64,000 bases of DNA. Origin: Brasenia schreberi (taxonomy: Eukaryota; Streptophyta; Magnoliopsida; Nymphaeales; Cabombaceae). Made by a program: the position numbers and the translations under genes. The stretch covers positions 7,205,501 through 7,269,500 of the forward strand of contig JAYKKT010000080.1 in the NCBI GenBank assembly GCA_036023115.1, given 5' to 3'. Positions within the stretch are counted from its first letter, which is position 1; every line of letters starts with the position of its first letter. Of this stretch, positions 12,672 through 24,741 are shown piece by piece. Under the pieces are notes generated by a model. It was not told where the DNA came from. It made no database searches and saw only the letters and a program-made list of their open reading frames with translations.

Positions 12672-13145
12672 CTAGTGATGAGAGGGCTCCTCTCTACCTA
12701 TGTGGGTGAGTGTGCATGACTTGAAGGAATCGACCAATTGAGTGGACAATTCAATATAGGGTATGAGTTTTTCATTTTTGACTTGCCAAATTTTCAAAAC
12801 TTGGTTTATAACAAGCATAGAATCTCCAAAGACTTCAATACATGCTGCCCCTAGATTTTTCAAAATTTTTAGGCCTTGTATGAGTGCTTCATATTCAGCC
12901 ATATTATTTGAGCATGGAAAATCTAACCAAATTGCAATTGGGATTTCCCCTTTCTCGGGAGATATGAGGATGATTTTCACACCTGCCCCTTGTTGATTCT
13001 TTGCCCCATCAAAGTACATTCTCCATACTTGATCTTCATTAAAACAATTTACTAAAACATGGTTTTGAAATTCATTTGCAAAGATGCTTTTATCGAGCAT
13101 TTCATCAAGTATGGGATATGTATCTTCAGGAGGCAATTCACCCAC
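12672..13145 (-). pseudogene. Second (archaeal-type) RNase H domain of the Tat-type element
   Basis: Reads WRMYFDGAKNQQGAGVKIIL, then NNMAEYEALIQGL and FGDSMLVINQV, which supply the D-E-D catalytic pattern of type-I RNase H. In Ty3/gypsy elements such a second RNase H lies between the first RNase H and the integrase only in the Tat clade. The frame is open for 157 codons, then lost. Confidence 0.8.
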
Positions 13146-13178
13146 ATGATCGGCTAGGGCTTGTCCTTTAATGGAGTT

Positions 13179-13558
13179 TTAAAGATGAAACTTTAAATCA
13201 TACTCCATTAAGAGGAGCTGCCATTTACATAGCCTACCCGTTATGATAGGTTTTTCAAACAAGTGCTTGATTGGATCAAGCTTAGACACTATCCAAATTT
13301 CATGATCTAAGAAATAATGTCTAAACTTTTGGCAAGCCCATACCAAGGCCAAGCACATTTTCTCCATGGCTTGATAATTTCTTTCATATGCCAATAGAGT
13401 TTTTGAAATATAGTAAATAGCGTACTCCTTAGACTATCGTCCTCATATTGAGCAAGCAAAGTACCCAATGCATTAGCATGAATGGAAATATAAAGCAATA
13501 ATGGATTTTCCCGCTTTGGAGGTTTTAAAATTGAAGGATTTATCAAATAAGTATTCAA
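13179..13558 (-). pseudogene. RNase H (connection/first) domain, frameshifted
   Basis: Two overlapping frames share the domain: 13307-13558 (LLLYISIHANALGTLLAQ) and 13179-13394 (NYQAMEKMCLALVWACQKFRHYF). The change of frame in the middle shows a frameshift. Confidence 0.75.
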
Positions 13559-13849
13559 TCTTTCAAGAGCTTTTTGGCAATCGGAATCCCATTCAATTTT
13601 AACCCCTTTTCTAAAAAGCCTATTGAAAGGTTTGCATCTTGTTGCTAAATTGGAGATGAATCTCCTAATTGCTTGGAGTCAACCTTGGAGGCTTCGGATT
13701 TGGGTAAAGTTGGAGGATGGAGGCATGTCTATGATGGCTCGACACTTAGAGGGGTCGACTTCTATACCCCTTTGGCTTATCATGAATCCTAAGAGTTTTC
13801 CTGATTCCACTTCAAAAACACATTTTTGAGGGTTTAACTTCATTTTATA

Positions 13850-14400
13850 AAGCCTAAGTCTTTCGAAAACTTTTTACAAAGATTGTATGTGTGTGCATCA
13901 GGTTTTTGATTTTACCAAAAGATCATCTACATATACTTCCAAGAGCTTATGGATTTGATCATGAAAAATAGTAGTCATAGCTCTTTGGTATGTGGCACCA
14001 GTATTTTTCAAACCAAATGGTAAAACCGTGTAACAGTATGTGTCCTAAGGTGTAGTAAAAGTAGTTTTTGCCTGATCTTTTGGTGCTAACTTGATTCGGT
14101 TGTAACCCAAATAACGATCCATGAAAGAAAACATTTCATGATTTGCAGTGCTATCCACTATCAAATCAATGTTTGGAAGAGGAAAATTATCTTTTGAAGT
14201 GGCTTTGTTCAAATTTCTAAAATCGATGCAAATTCGAATTTCTCCATTGGATTTTCGAACCACAACAATATTTGAAAGCCATTCTGAATAAGCAATGGGT
14301 TTTATAAATTTGACTTTTAAAACATCTTCTAAACCCTCTTTCACTTAGGAGTGAACATCGGGATGGATTTTTCTAAGCTTTTGTTTCACGAGTTTTGCAT
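13850..14400 (-). pseudogene. Reverse transcriptase domain of the Tat-type element
   Basis: 14045-14344 codes RICIDFRNLNKATSKDNFPL and MFSFMDRYLGYNRI, motifs of gypsy RT. The catalytic box appears in another frame near 13905-13965 as EVYVDDLLVKS. A stop at 14045 separates the parts. Confidence 0.8.
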
Positions 14401-14464
14401 TGGGTTCTAAGGGTAGATGATGTTCCATGATTTTAGGGTCTAAACCCGGCATGTCTTCATAGGT

Positions 14465-15114
14465 CTATGCAAATACATCCACATAAGATTTTAAAAATGC
14501 AATGAATGATACTTTTTCATGCTCATGCAAACATGCACCTATTTTTACACACTTTGGGTTAGACTCACTCCCTATGTTGATCTGTAGAAAATCTCCTCCT
14601 ACGGAATTTGAAGGTTTTTTCAAGTCGAGTATTCTATGAAATTCGGGAAGCTCGGAGACTTGATCTTCCTCATGGATAAGGGGATCTTCCTCCTTGCTTT
14701 GATCATTCTCAAGCACTTTAATTTCTAAGGAAGTGTTTGGTAAGAGAGTAGGGTTGTGAATGATGAATTTGGACGATTTTGGTTTGGGAATATATACAAG
14801 TTTGGAAGAACTCGAAAATGGGCTTTGTACATGGCCAATTTTTTTGGAATTTTCAAAATTTTTAATTTTTTTGTCTTTTTCAAAGCAAATGCTAGAAGGA
14901 TGAATATAAAAGACTTTCTTTTTGAAACTTTCAGATTTTTCAATTTTTTTCTTTTTTTCCAAACAAGGACTAGGAGAATGAACATAAACAACTTTCTTTT
15001 TATAATTTTCAGGTTTTTCAAATGTTTTTGGCTTTTGAAAGTTTTCCAATTTTTTTGGTTTTTACAAATATATAATTTTTTTAGATTTTTATATAAAGAG
15101 GGATCTTCCATCAA
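14465..15114 (-). pseudogene. Lys-rich low-complexity linker of the Tat-type polyprotein
   Basis: 194 codons with repeated KKKxxYVHSPS / KKKVFYIHPSS units (three imperfect repeats of about 30 residues), then an acidic segment (EEDPLIHEEDQVSELPEFH) before the RT. Position and composition suggest the spacer between protease and RT. A similar Lys-rich stretch on the plus strand at 33432-33650 points to the same family. Confidence 0.5.
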
Positions 15115-16273
15115 ACCTACAAAGAAAACATCATGAATTAGACTCTAAACAAGAGGTCTAAGCTATAGGTTTTGGTGTTAGTGGGTTCTAGGGCACCCTT
15201 GATCTAAGTGGTCTTAGGTGGTGGCTCACGGGGTACGGATGGGGTATAGCCCACTCTATATCGACTTTGGTTTGGTGTAAGTTTAATGGGCTCTAACCTA
15301 CCTTGGTTTCGAGCTCCTAAACCTTGGTAAGGTGTATGTCCCATGTTCAACATCATATTCCAAGGCTTTTTGAGTTTTGAAAATTTTTTGTAAAGTGGAT
15401 GACCTTGGAATAGGGTGTTGTCCACATCATGGATGTACACACGACTTGGTTTGGCTAAGGTTTTGGAGATATGGGCTAAAGATGGTTTGGGCTTCGACTT
15501 GGGTGCCTCTAGGTTATATGTGACCCTAGACAGCTTGGGATTAATCCTAGGTGCAACCCATTGTGCTCCTAGGGGTGGATGACTTGTGTTTATTTGGGTG
15601 CAAAGGGAAAACATGCTTGATTCCTTGTAATTTGTAGAGGTATGGATTCCAAGGGAAACCATGATCGGTCCCTTGGTGGATTTGTGAAGATTTAGGGAAA
15701 TCACGGCCATAGGCTTGGGTTTATTAAAGTGGTTTGTTACCTTACACCCATTTAAAGTGGTTAAATGGTCAAGGTGGTTATACACCGACTCACGGAGTAA
15801 AAGTAGGTCACCCTTGCAAACATACACTGAGAATGAAACCCAGTACTTTTTCAAAATAATATTTGAAGATTTCGATGTTTTCAAATATAAAATATTTTTT
15901 TATAAAGTGTTTGAAATTATACCTGCCGTATATAAAAAATTAGACCAAAAAGAGGCAAATTCCCTGGAAAGAGGAGGTGACATGAACCACAAAGGCAATG
16001 ATTGAGTACATATCAATTTTGATACTATTGGTAAGGTAACATGTCATTTTTTAGTTTCAGGTATTAGAAATGAAGGTCGGCGTCAAAAAAGGAAAGTTGA
16101 TATTCAAGAAAAATAGTTGGCACCCAGAATGGAAGGTCAGCATGCAGGAAGGAAAGTCGGCATCATCCACGCAAAAAGAAAGTGATGCTCGATTTGACAA
16201 ATAGTAATGTTTAATTTAGTAAGCCACTAAGAGGAAACTTATAAGTTTTGGAGTTCAGCATCAAAAGATTAAG

Positions 16274-16460
16274 CAACTTACCTTATCAAGGTTCATCAAA
16301 TGAGCAATTGCACTTACCATATCAAATGAAGCAGATTTTTGACAATAAAGGCAAACACTTTACTTACCTTATCCAAGGGAGTAATTTTTGGCAAAAAAGG
16401 CCAGCACTTCATTTACCTTATCAAAGGGAGCAGTTTTTGGCAAGAAGGGCCAGCATTTAG
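16274..16460 (+). repeat. Imperfect tandem array in the LTR upstream region
   Basis: Units begin with TTACC(T/A)TATC at 16278, 16314, 16364 and 16413, giving spacings of 36, 50 and 49 bp. The last two units share GGGAGTAATTTTTGGCAA-like sequence and GGCCAGCA. Such arrays are common in the U3 part of plant LTRs, where they act as enhancer repeats. Confidence 0.7.
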
Positions 16461-16533
16461 TTGCCAAGTGCAGCCATATTCAATAAGGCAACTTGCCATA
16501 TAAAAATTTACAGCAAAGAGGTAGCTCTTGTCC

Positions 16534-16540
16534 TATAAAA
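16534..16540 (+). promoter_or_regulatory. LTR TATA box
   Basis: TATAAAA in CCTATAAAAAGGACC, placed after the tandem array and before a transcribed-type GA-rich region. It fixes the LTR orientation as plus, opposite to the neighbouring pol remnant at 12301-15884. Confidence 0.55.
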
Positions 16541-16641
16541 AGGACCTCAAAGGGACTGAAAATCATCAATCCGAGTTCAATCATCCCATCCGCAAGTCAT
16601 CCAACCATCCAACTTTCCACAACCCATCAAGAGGGAGAGAA

Positions 16642-16674
<33 letters not shown>

Positions 16675-16966
16675 AAGAGTGAGAGAAGAAGAAGAAGGTG
16701 CGTCACCACTAACTAGGTCGTCCTCCAATCCTTTCGCCATAAGTCTATTCTTTATTCATTTTTTATAGTTATATCTCCTCTTCCATTAAGCTTTATGATG
16801 TTGTAATTAAGGAGCTCATGTCTCCATAATGATGTATTAATCAAGGTTCATATATTGCCCGTCTATCTTTCATTCATATGCTATTCATTATATATTTTAA
16901 TTTCGATTCTTTCTACTGCATAACATAATATAAGATTATATACCTCTTAGTCCCCTACGCTCACGT

Positions 16967-18920
16967 TGTCACACCCGCTCGGGTCGCGACCATGACCCAA
17001 CCTGAGCCAATGCCACGTGGCCGCTTCTCGCGCGGGCGTGATGATGAGTAGTAACCAAATACAATACTAATTTAAGTCATACTCCATGAAATATCTAACT
17101 GAAATAAACATTCATATCGAAGTTCTAAACAACACGTCCAAAATGGTGTGGGGCCCAGCTAACAATAACCCCAAAAAACAAGATCTTATAGATCGTTTAA
17201 CACTTATCATACCATCTAAAATAAAATTGCAGCTCTATCCAACTCCTACTTTGCTCCGTGTGCCTTCAAAGTGCTAGCTTAAGGATGAGTTGTAAAACAA
17301 TATGAGCTCCTATACATAGCTCAATAGGGAGGTTAAACACCTTTAAACAGAAATCAAACTAAAAGCATGCATAGTTTCACAATCATTTCATAGCAAAGCA
17401 CAGTTATCTTCAAATCATGATATCAAATTCATACACACACACACATCATTAGTTTCGATAATTACAACCCATATTGTGTTTGCCCCAAAGGCCACAGGAG
17501 TCGTTCGGCCCTCCCTAACGTGACCTCGGTAACCCTGTCCATGACGGTAATCACGTTGACTCTCACGGCAGAGTGCCCAGGAACACACCCTATATTCGGC
17601 CCAAGCCGGATCGCCCGAAGGACCTGCAAGTCTCTAGAGACCCCACACAAACCACACAAGTACGACTCGTATATTCACACATCATTAAATTTCTAAAACC
17701 AATTACAGTTCATCACATTTACAAATCATATCTAGATCCACGAATGTCCAAAATCAAACTCATATCCACACAACATTTAAACAACATTTAAATACCATGT
17801 TCATACAACACATTATATCAAAACATGCTCTTTATTAAACAGTATCATAAACATGTTCTATTTGAAAAGCATATCAAATAACTTATAATTGCGAATAACA
17901 TTTCACAAATATCAATAAAATATTTATCAATCATGCACATTTAAATCTATCTAAAATAGTAAAATCACTTCTAGCATGGTTCTGTAAATAAATGCATAAC
18001 CCCCTACCTAAAGGAGCACTAAGATATAGTTTCTAAGCTGTTGGGCCACTCTTATCACCACCAAATCCTCTAATTTTAATCTTTAAATAATTATAAATAA
18101 TTAAAATATTAGAATTTATTTAACTATGAGTCTAACATAACAAACCGTATCCGAATCAGATCTTAAACCATAATCTGAATTCGTTTAAGCTATCCCATAT
18201 CCAAATTTATACCTAGATCCATATCTGATCCAAATGAGTGACACAATAGGTAGCTTGTGTCACTGTATCAACACATAACCTATAACTACTGACACAGGTC
18301 ATGTTTCTAACCTAGAAACCCATTTCAAGATACGACCCAAACTTGACCCGTTTCCGATACAGAACCTAACACAAAACTTGTTTTGACACAGAACTAGTTA
18401 TTAACATGTGACACGAGGACACGACACAAATATGTGTCGGTTCATGACATTTTAGGCATGACACGTCGTGTCCAACAAGACACGACATGGACATGAGGGA
18501 CACGCCCAAAAGAGTCGATTCTCATGATTTTCCGGCATCGATTTCGTGTTGCCGGAAAATGAAAGTGAAAAGAAAAAGTTATAGAAAATAAAAAATCCGG
18601 CGAATTGGAACCGTTTCTTGGTCAAATCTACACCATCGACTTACCTAACCTGCTAAAACACTTAGTTCTACCTCAAACTTTCGATCCAAGCCCAAAATGA
18701 TGATTTCAACAAGTTTTTCATCAAGAATAAGAAAAAAAATGAAAATCTGAAAAATAGGTGAACTCACCAGATTTCGGTCGTTACTGCGGGTACAAAGCTG
18801 CCCCAACTCTACCTTGAGAATGCACTATGAAGGCCTCTTTTAAAGGCCTTTCAAATCCCAAATGTAGCCGTTACTGCGGGCGTTACTGCATAGTCTATGC
18901 AGTAATGCTTAGACGTTACA
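16967..18920 (-). repeat. 3' LTR of the Del-like element
   Basis: Begins TGTCACACCCGCTC and ends GACGTTACA on the plus strand, so it has TG...CA ends. Colinear with 22849-24741, including the internal CA-rich stretch and the block around GGCATGACACGTCGTG (18454-18469). Confidence 0.9.
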
Positions 18921-18938
18921 TTCTACCTCCCTTAAAAA
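18921..18938 (-). other. Polypurine tract of the Del-like element
   Basis: On the minus strand A/G-rich, reading AAGGGAGGTAGAA directly before the TG of the 3' LTR. This is the expected priming site for plus-strand synthesis. Confidence 0.8.
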
Positions 18939-18949
18939 AAAAATATCCT

Positions 18950-21850
18950 CAGAATTTAGAAAGTACCTAAAGAGATGTGGATACTTCTCTCGTATTTCAT
19001 CCTCGAGCTCCCAAGTAACCTCGCTCGGCAAATGATGACTCTAGTGTACTTTTACTATCCTCAAAACTCGGCGACATAAGACTTGTTCTTTTCTATTGAA
19101 TATGACTATAAACACCTCTTCATAAGATAAATCTTCATGTATGTGCAGCGACTCGACCTCAATGATATGTGAGGTATCAAGAACATACTTTCGTAACATG
19201 AATATGTGAAATACATTATACACTCCAATCAATGATGACGGCAAGTCCAATTGGTAGGCAACATTTCCAACTCGTTTCACGATTTGGTAAGGTCCAATAT
19301 ACCTAGGACTCAACTTACCCTTCTATCTGAAGCGAGTCACTCCTCGAGCTAGAGAGACTTTTAAGAATACATAATCACCAACCATAAACTCTAAATCACG
19401 ACGTCTCTTATCTACACAGCTCTTCTGTCGGTCTTGAGCTACTTTAATATGTTGACGAATCAAGTTTATCTTATCTAACGATTGTCGAAGTATTTCTGAA
19501 CCTATTGCAGGTCGTAATCTAGGAATATCCCAATATAGTGGAGTCCTACACTTCTCCCCATAAAGCATTTCATAGGGTGACATCCCAATGCTCACTTGAA
19601 AACTATTATTATATACAAACTCAATTAAGTGTAATTGGTTATCCTACTGTCCAACACACATGCTTAAAGCATATCCTCTAGAATTTGAATTGTACATTCA
19701 GCTTGCCCATCGATAGGTGGGTGAAATGCCGTGCTAAACTGCAATATTATTTGTAGAGCATCTTCTAAACTCTGTTAAAAATGAGAGGTAAAACGAGGGT
19801 CTCTATCTGAAGTGATAGTCTCTAGCACACCATAGAACTTAACGATCTCAGCGATATACAGAGAAACTAATTTCGATAATGACATATTCTTTCGAATGGG
19901 TATAAATCATGTAACCTTAGTAAGTCGGTCGACAATTACCCAAATAGCATCGTGCTTCTGTGAGGTGAGAGGAAGTCCAATAATAAAATCCATGTTAATA
20001 TGTTGTCATTTTCTCTCAGGAATAGGTAATAGTCTCAAGGTTCCTACTGGTCGCTGGTGATCCGTCTTTACCTTCTGACAAGTCATACATCTAGTTATAA
20101 ATTCATCAATAGACTTTTTCATTTCAGACCAATAATACTTACGGCTTAAGTCCTTATACATCTTTGTACTACCAAGGTGAATGCTGAAGCGAGTACGATG
20201 TGCTGATTCCAATATCTCCTTTCGAAGTGATTCATCTTTAGGCACACATACGTGTCACTCAAACCTTAAGGAACTATCATCCTCGCGTATCTCATATCTA
20301 GGCCAACTCCCACTATAATTCTTATCTATAATTCTCAACTTATGATCGTCTCTTTATACAGCAAGTACTCTCAACCAAAGTTTAGATGTTGCTCGAACCC
20401 GAGTAGAACAATGAGCTACCGACTATTTTCCTTTCCTTTTAAGGGTATCTACGACTACATTAGCTTTTCTAGAGTAATAAATAATCTCACAATAATAATC
20501 CTCCAAGAACTCAAGGCATCACATTTGTCGCATATTGAGATGAAGCTGTGTAAAGATATACTTTAAGCTCTTATGATCAGTGAATAAATGTCTCCAAATT
20601 TTAGAAGCGAAAAAACTACTGACTAATTTCTAAGTCATGTGTAGGATAATTCTGCTCATGCTTCTTGAGTTGCCTAGAAGCATAAGCAATAACTCTCCCA
20701 TGTTGCATTAACACACATCCAAGACCAACTCTAGAAGCATCACAATAAACTACATACCCACTACCACTAGAAGGTAATGCTAAGACCGGGCCGAGGTAGT
20801 AACAATCCTCTTAAGTGTTGAAAACTCGCTCACATGCTCGTCCATACGAAACTTAGCTTGCTTTTCCTAGTCAACCTAGTCAAAGGGCCGCTAGTTTGGA
20901 GAAAATTCTTGACAAATCGACTATAATACCTAGCTAGTCCAAGAAAACTTGATCTCGCTATCCACGTGTGGGTCTTCTGCCAATGCATTAACCCGCTCGA
21001 CCTTCTTGGATCTACAGCAATTCCATCCTTAGACACCACATGTCCCAAGAAAGCCACATTATCCAACCAAAACTCACATTTAGAGAATTTGCATATAGCT
21101 TATTCTCTCTCAATGTTTGTAACACTATCGCAAGTGTTGCTCATGCTCCTCCTTGCTCTTGGAATACACTAGGATATCATCAATGAATACTATCACAAAG
21201 TGGTCCAAAAATGGCTTAAAGACACGATTCATCAAGTCCATCCAAGTAAATCATCACAAAAAACTTCAAGAAATTAATTAACTATATTAATATCATTCAA
21301 TAAGTTCTCCTAGTATCACACTGCATAACAAATGCTAACTATCCTTCGCATCTATTTCGTATATAATTGTATGCCAAAAGAGCATATATAACATATATCG
21401 AGTTCTCTTTTCGCTGACCTTGAAAAATGAAAGTAGTCTTTCCAAGGATAGATTAAGTGATCTCTCGCCTTTTTACAATCAATAATATCATGATTTTTAG
21501 ATAACCAATTCATGCCCAAAACTACATCATAGTTCGAAATCCGCAACAAAATCAAGTCGACTCTTAAATCATAACAATTTCGTAAAATCCGATGTCATAC
21601 AATAACATCACTATTTAGAGAAACATATAGAAAATCCTTCCAACGATTTAAACTCCAAATCTATATGACTAATATAAGTGGGTGATAAAACAATGTATTG
21701 TAATATCTTCGCCACCTTATAGAAGTACAATATTTGGTGGCACCATATTTCCTTCAATTATCACTTTTGTTGTATCAACTATAGTAATTGATTCATATGA
21801 TGATATTTCCTAATTAGTGTCAACCACAACCATCAACTCTCATGGCCTCT
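18950..21850 (-). pseudogene. Degenerate pol of the Del-like element
   Basis: Minus-strand order from high to low coordinate: protease remnant (21352-21555, DVVLGMNWLSK), RT with [11 protein letters not shown] near 21155-21200 and VAFLGHVVSKDGIAVDP (20830-21066), RNase H, integrase zinc region (20006-20245, H-H and CMTCQK), integrase core (about 19400-20005, DFIIGLPLTSQKHDAIWVIV), and C-terminus with SPRYIGPYQIVKRVGNVAYQ, NVFHIFMLRKYV and WELEDEI (18960-19313). The C-terminal block is typical of chromodomain-bearing Del/Tekay elements. Several stops and frameshifts, so not functional. Confidence 0.85.
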
Positions 21851-21859
21851 ATAATTATA

Positions 21860-22760
21860 ACATGTGATCCCACGATTTTGTTGGCTATTTTGCTCTCATG
21901 AAGGCCCACTTCTCGCTTGAGTCTAACTACCCCTGTTTGTAAACTGATAAGCTTGGGCTTATTTACTCTTCTTCGTGCCTTCATATGAGTTGCTAAAAGT
22001 ATATTATGTTGGCCTCTTCTTACCCTTATAATGTAAAATATTTGTCTCTACATGAGTAGCAGCAACTTGTAACTCATCAATGTTTGTATATATCTTTTCT
22101 CTCAATGTCTTACGGATCGAATCATAAAGTCTCCAAAAATACTTATTTGCTTGTGCCTCAGGAATTATCATACCCGGGTCAAACTACGACAACCTTAGGA
22201 ATTGGTTGGTATATTCTCTCACCTACAAATTGTCCTGTTGTAGGTGATTAAATTCAAGTTGTAATCGCATTCGATTATTGTGAGAAAAAAATAACTGAAA
22301 AATACCTTCTTAAATGCCTCCCAAGTTCACGGATTACTACGAGTCCCTTTTGTGCTCTCCACCACTATTTTGCATTTCCTTTGAAAAGGCTCGACGCCAA
22401 CTATACCCTTCTCTCCTCGTCGGTAGGAGCTAGTATGTCGAAAGCGTTCTCTAGTTTATCAATCCACTCATAGGGTTCCAACGGATCTGTAATTACTCCC
22501 TTAAACTTCTTATAACTATTCTTTCTCAAGTGTTAAATGGTTAGAGTGGATTCTCTCAGAACGTGTTGCAATAAGTTGATCATCTAGCCCAGTAATATTA
22601 TCGCATCCTGACCACCTTGTAAAAGTGGAACATGTGGTAGCTCTATAAGTCCTTGAAGTATATTAAATAGTACCTCCACTGCCACAATAGATTTGTACGA
22701 TGACATTTCCTTGTTATCATTACCCATAACGCTCGGAGTTAAATTCATATCCAATCCTCG
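21860..22760 (-). pseudogene. Degenerate gag of the Del-like element
   Basis: Lies between the protease remnant and the primer-binding site. Minus-strand frames give pieces such as DPLEPYEWIDKLENAFD and a start-like stretch (MNLTPSVMGN) near 22740, at the position expected for gag. No continuous frame remains. Confidence 0.6.
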
Positions 22761-22832
22761 TGAGTCCTACACATAAATACAATATTATATTTTGATAATT
22801 AACTCGATATTAAATATACTTTAACAACTTTA

Positions 22833-22845
22833 GGCTCTGATACCA
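22833..22845 (-). other. Primer-binding site, initiator tRNA-Met type
   Basis: Minus strand reads TGGTATCAGAGCC, the classic complement of the 3' end of plant initiator tRNA-Met. It lies three bases inside the 5' LTR end at 22849. Confidence 0.9.
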
Positions 22846-22848
22846 ACT

Positions 22849-24741
22849 TGTCAGACCCGCTCTACTCGCGACCATGACCCGGCCCGAGCTGATGCCACGT
22901 AGCCGCTTCTCGCGTAGGCGTGATGGTGAGCAGTAACCAAATACAATACTAATTTAACTCCATAAAATATTTAACTGAAATAAATATTCATATCGAAGTT
23001 CTAAACAACACGTCCAAAATGGTGTGGGGCCCACCTAACAATAACCCCAAAAAATAAGATGTTATAGATCGTTTAACACTTATCATACCATCTAAAATAA
23101 AACTACAGCTCTATCCAACTCCTACTTTGCTCCGTGTGCCTTCAAAGTGCTAGCTTAATGATGAGTTGTAAAACAAGGTGAGCTCCTATACATAGCTCAG
23201 TAGGGAGGTTAAACACCTTTAAACAGAAATCATACTAAAAGCATGCATAGTTTTACAATCATTTCATAGCAAAGCATAGTTATCTTCAAATTATGATCTC
23301 AAATTCATACGCACACACTCACACACACGCAAACATCATTAGTTTCGATAATTACAACCCATATTGTGTCTGCCCCAAAGGCCACAGGAGTCGTCCGACC
23401 CTCCCTAACGTGACCTCGATAACCCTGTCCATGATGGTAACTACGCCGACTCTCACGGCAGAGTGCCTGGGAACATACCCTATATTTGCCCCAAGCTGGA
23501 TCGCCCGAGGGACCTACAAGTCTCTAGAAACCCCACACAAACCACACAAGTACGACTCGTATATTCACACATTATTACATTTCTAAAACCAATTACAGTT
23601 CATCACATTTACAAATCATATCTAGATCCACGAATGTCCAAAATCAAACTCATATCCACACAACATTTAAATACCATGTTTATACAACACATGCATATCA
23701 AAACATGCTCTTTATTAAACAGTGTCATAAACATGTTCTATTTGAAAAGCATATCAAATAACCCATAATTGATAAACATCAATAAAACATTTATCAATCA
23801 TGCACATTTAAATCTATCTAAAATAGTAAAATCACTTCTAGCATGGTTTTGTAAATAAATGCATAACCCCCTATCTGAAGAAGTACTAAGATCTAGTCCC
23901 CAAGCTGTTTGGCCATACTTATCACCACCAAATCCTCTAATTTTAATCTTTAAACAATTATAAAAAATTAAAATATTAGAATTTATTTAACTACTAGTCT
24001 AACACAACAAACCATATCCAAATCGGATCTTAAACCCCAATATAGATTCGTTTAAGCTATTTGAGGTCCAAATTGATACCTAGATCCATATCTGATCCAA
24101 ATGAGTGACACAATAGGTAGCTTGTGTCACTGTGTCAATATAGAACCTGTAACTACTGACACAGGTCATGTTTCTAACCGAGATATCCATTCCAATACAC
24201 GACACAAACTTGACCCGTTTTTGATACAGAACCTGACACGAAACCTATTTTGATACATAACTGGTTATTAACATGCGATACGTGGACACAACATGAATCA
24301 GCGTCAGTTTATGACATTTTAGGCATGACACGTCATGTCCAACACGACACGACACGACATGGACACGCCCAAAAGAGTCGATTCCCATGATTTTCTGACG
24401 TCAATTTTGTGTCGCCGAAAAATGAAAGTGAAAAGAAAAAGTTGTAGAAAATGAAAAATCCAGCGAATTAGAACCATTCCTCAATCAAATCAACACCATC
24501 GACTTACTTAACCTGCTAAAACACTTAGTTCTACCTCAAACCTTCGATCCAAGCCTAAAACGATGATTTTCAACAAGTTTTTCATCAAGAATCGGAAAAA
24601 AAATGAAAATTTGAAAAATAGGTGAACTCACCGGATTCCGACCGATTCTTTGCATTTTCCGGCTGGTTAGAAGCTGCACAGCCTGTGCAGTAATGCTCGG
24701 GCATTACTGCAGAGTCTGTGCAGTAACGCATAGACGTTATA
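22849..24741 (-). repeat. 5' LTR of the Del-like element
   Basis: Begins TGTCAGACCCGCTC and ends GACGTTATA on the plus strand; the terminal CA has decayed to TA. Colinear with the other LTR over its length, with a 7-bp gap near 22958 and a shorter spacer near 23690. Confidence 0.9.

Larger units (their letters stand above)
12301..15884 (-). mobile_element. Decayed Ty3/gypsy element of the Tat lineage (polyprotein region)
   Basis: On the minus strand the order is a linker with G-patch-like GLGARNQGRLEPIKL and GYTP (15204-15884), a Lys-rich linker (14465-15049), reverse transcriptase (about 13900-14400), RNase H (13179-13558), a second archaeal-type RNase H (12672-13145) and the start of integrase (12301-12591). 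The extra RNase H after the normal one is a hallmark of the Tat/Ogre/Retand lineage. Frames are interrupted by stops and shifts. Gag and protease on the 5' side and most of integrase on the 3' side are missing. No LTR in the matching orientation is visible. Confidence 0.8.
16020..16966 (+). repeat. 5' part of a Tat-type LTR, interrupted by the Del-like element
   Basis: Carries short GGTCGGCATC-type repeats (16060-16160), a tandem array (16274-16460), a TATA box (16534-16540) and a (GA)n tract (16630-16690). From about 16780 to 16966 it aligns loosely with 31870-32030 of the second LTR. Homology to that LTR resumes on the other side of the inserted element at 24742. The left edge is estimated. 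Confidence 0.55.
16967..24741 (-). mobile_element. Del/Tekay-like Ty3/gypsy retrotransposon, complete but degenerate
   Basis: Bounded by two LTRs (16967-18920 and 22849-24741) in the same orientation. The minus-strand order is 5' LTR, primer-binding site, gag, protease, RT, RNase H, integrase with chromo-type C-terminus, polypurine tract, 3' LTR. The flanking 5-mers CACGT (16962-16966) and CAAGT (24742-24746) are a target-site duplication with one mismatch. All coding domains carry stops or frameshifts. By eye about two dozen substitutions, many C/T or G/A, separate the first 345 bp of the two LTRs, so the insertion is not recent. Confidence 0.9.

Noticed and set aside
12301..16966. Reading 16020-16966 as the 5' LTR of the Tat-type pol remnant next to it
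   Set aside because: The TATA box and the homology to 30820-33038 put that LTR on the plus strand, whereas the pol remnant is on the minus strand.
17462..17791. Small frames in the left LTR, repeated at 23293-23768
   Set aside because: They recur only because the LTRs are copies; no domain.
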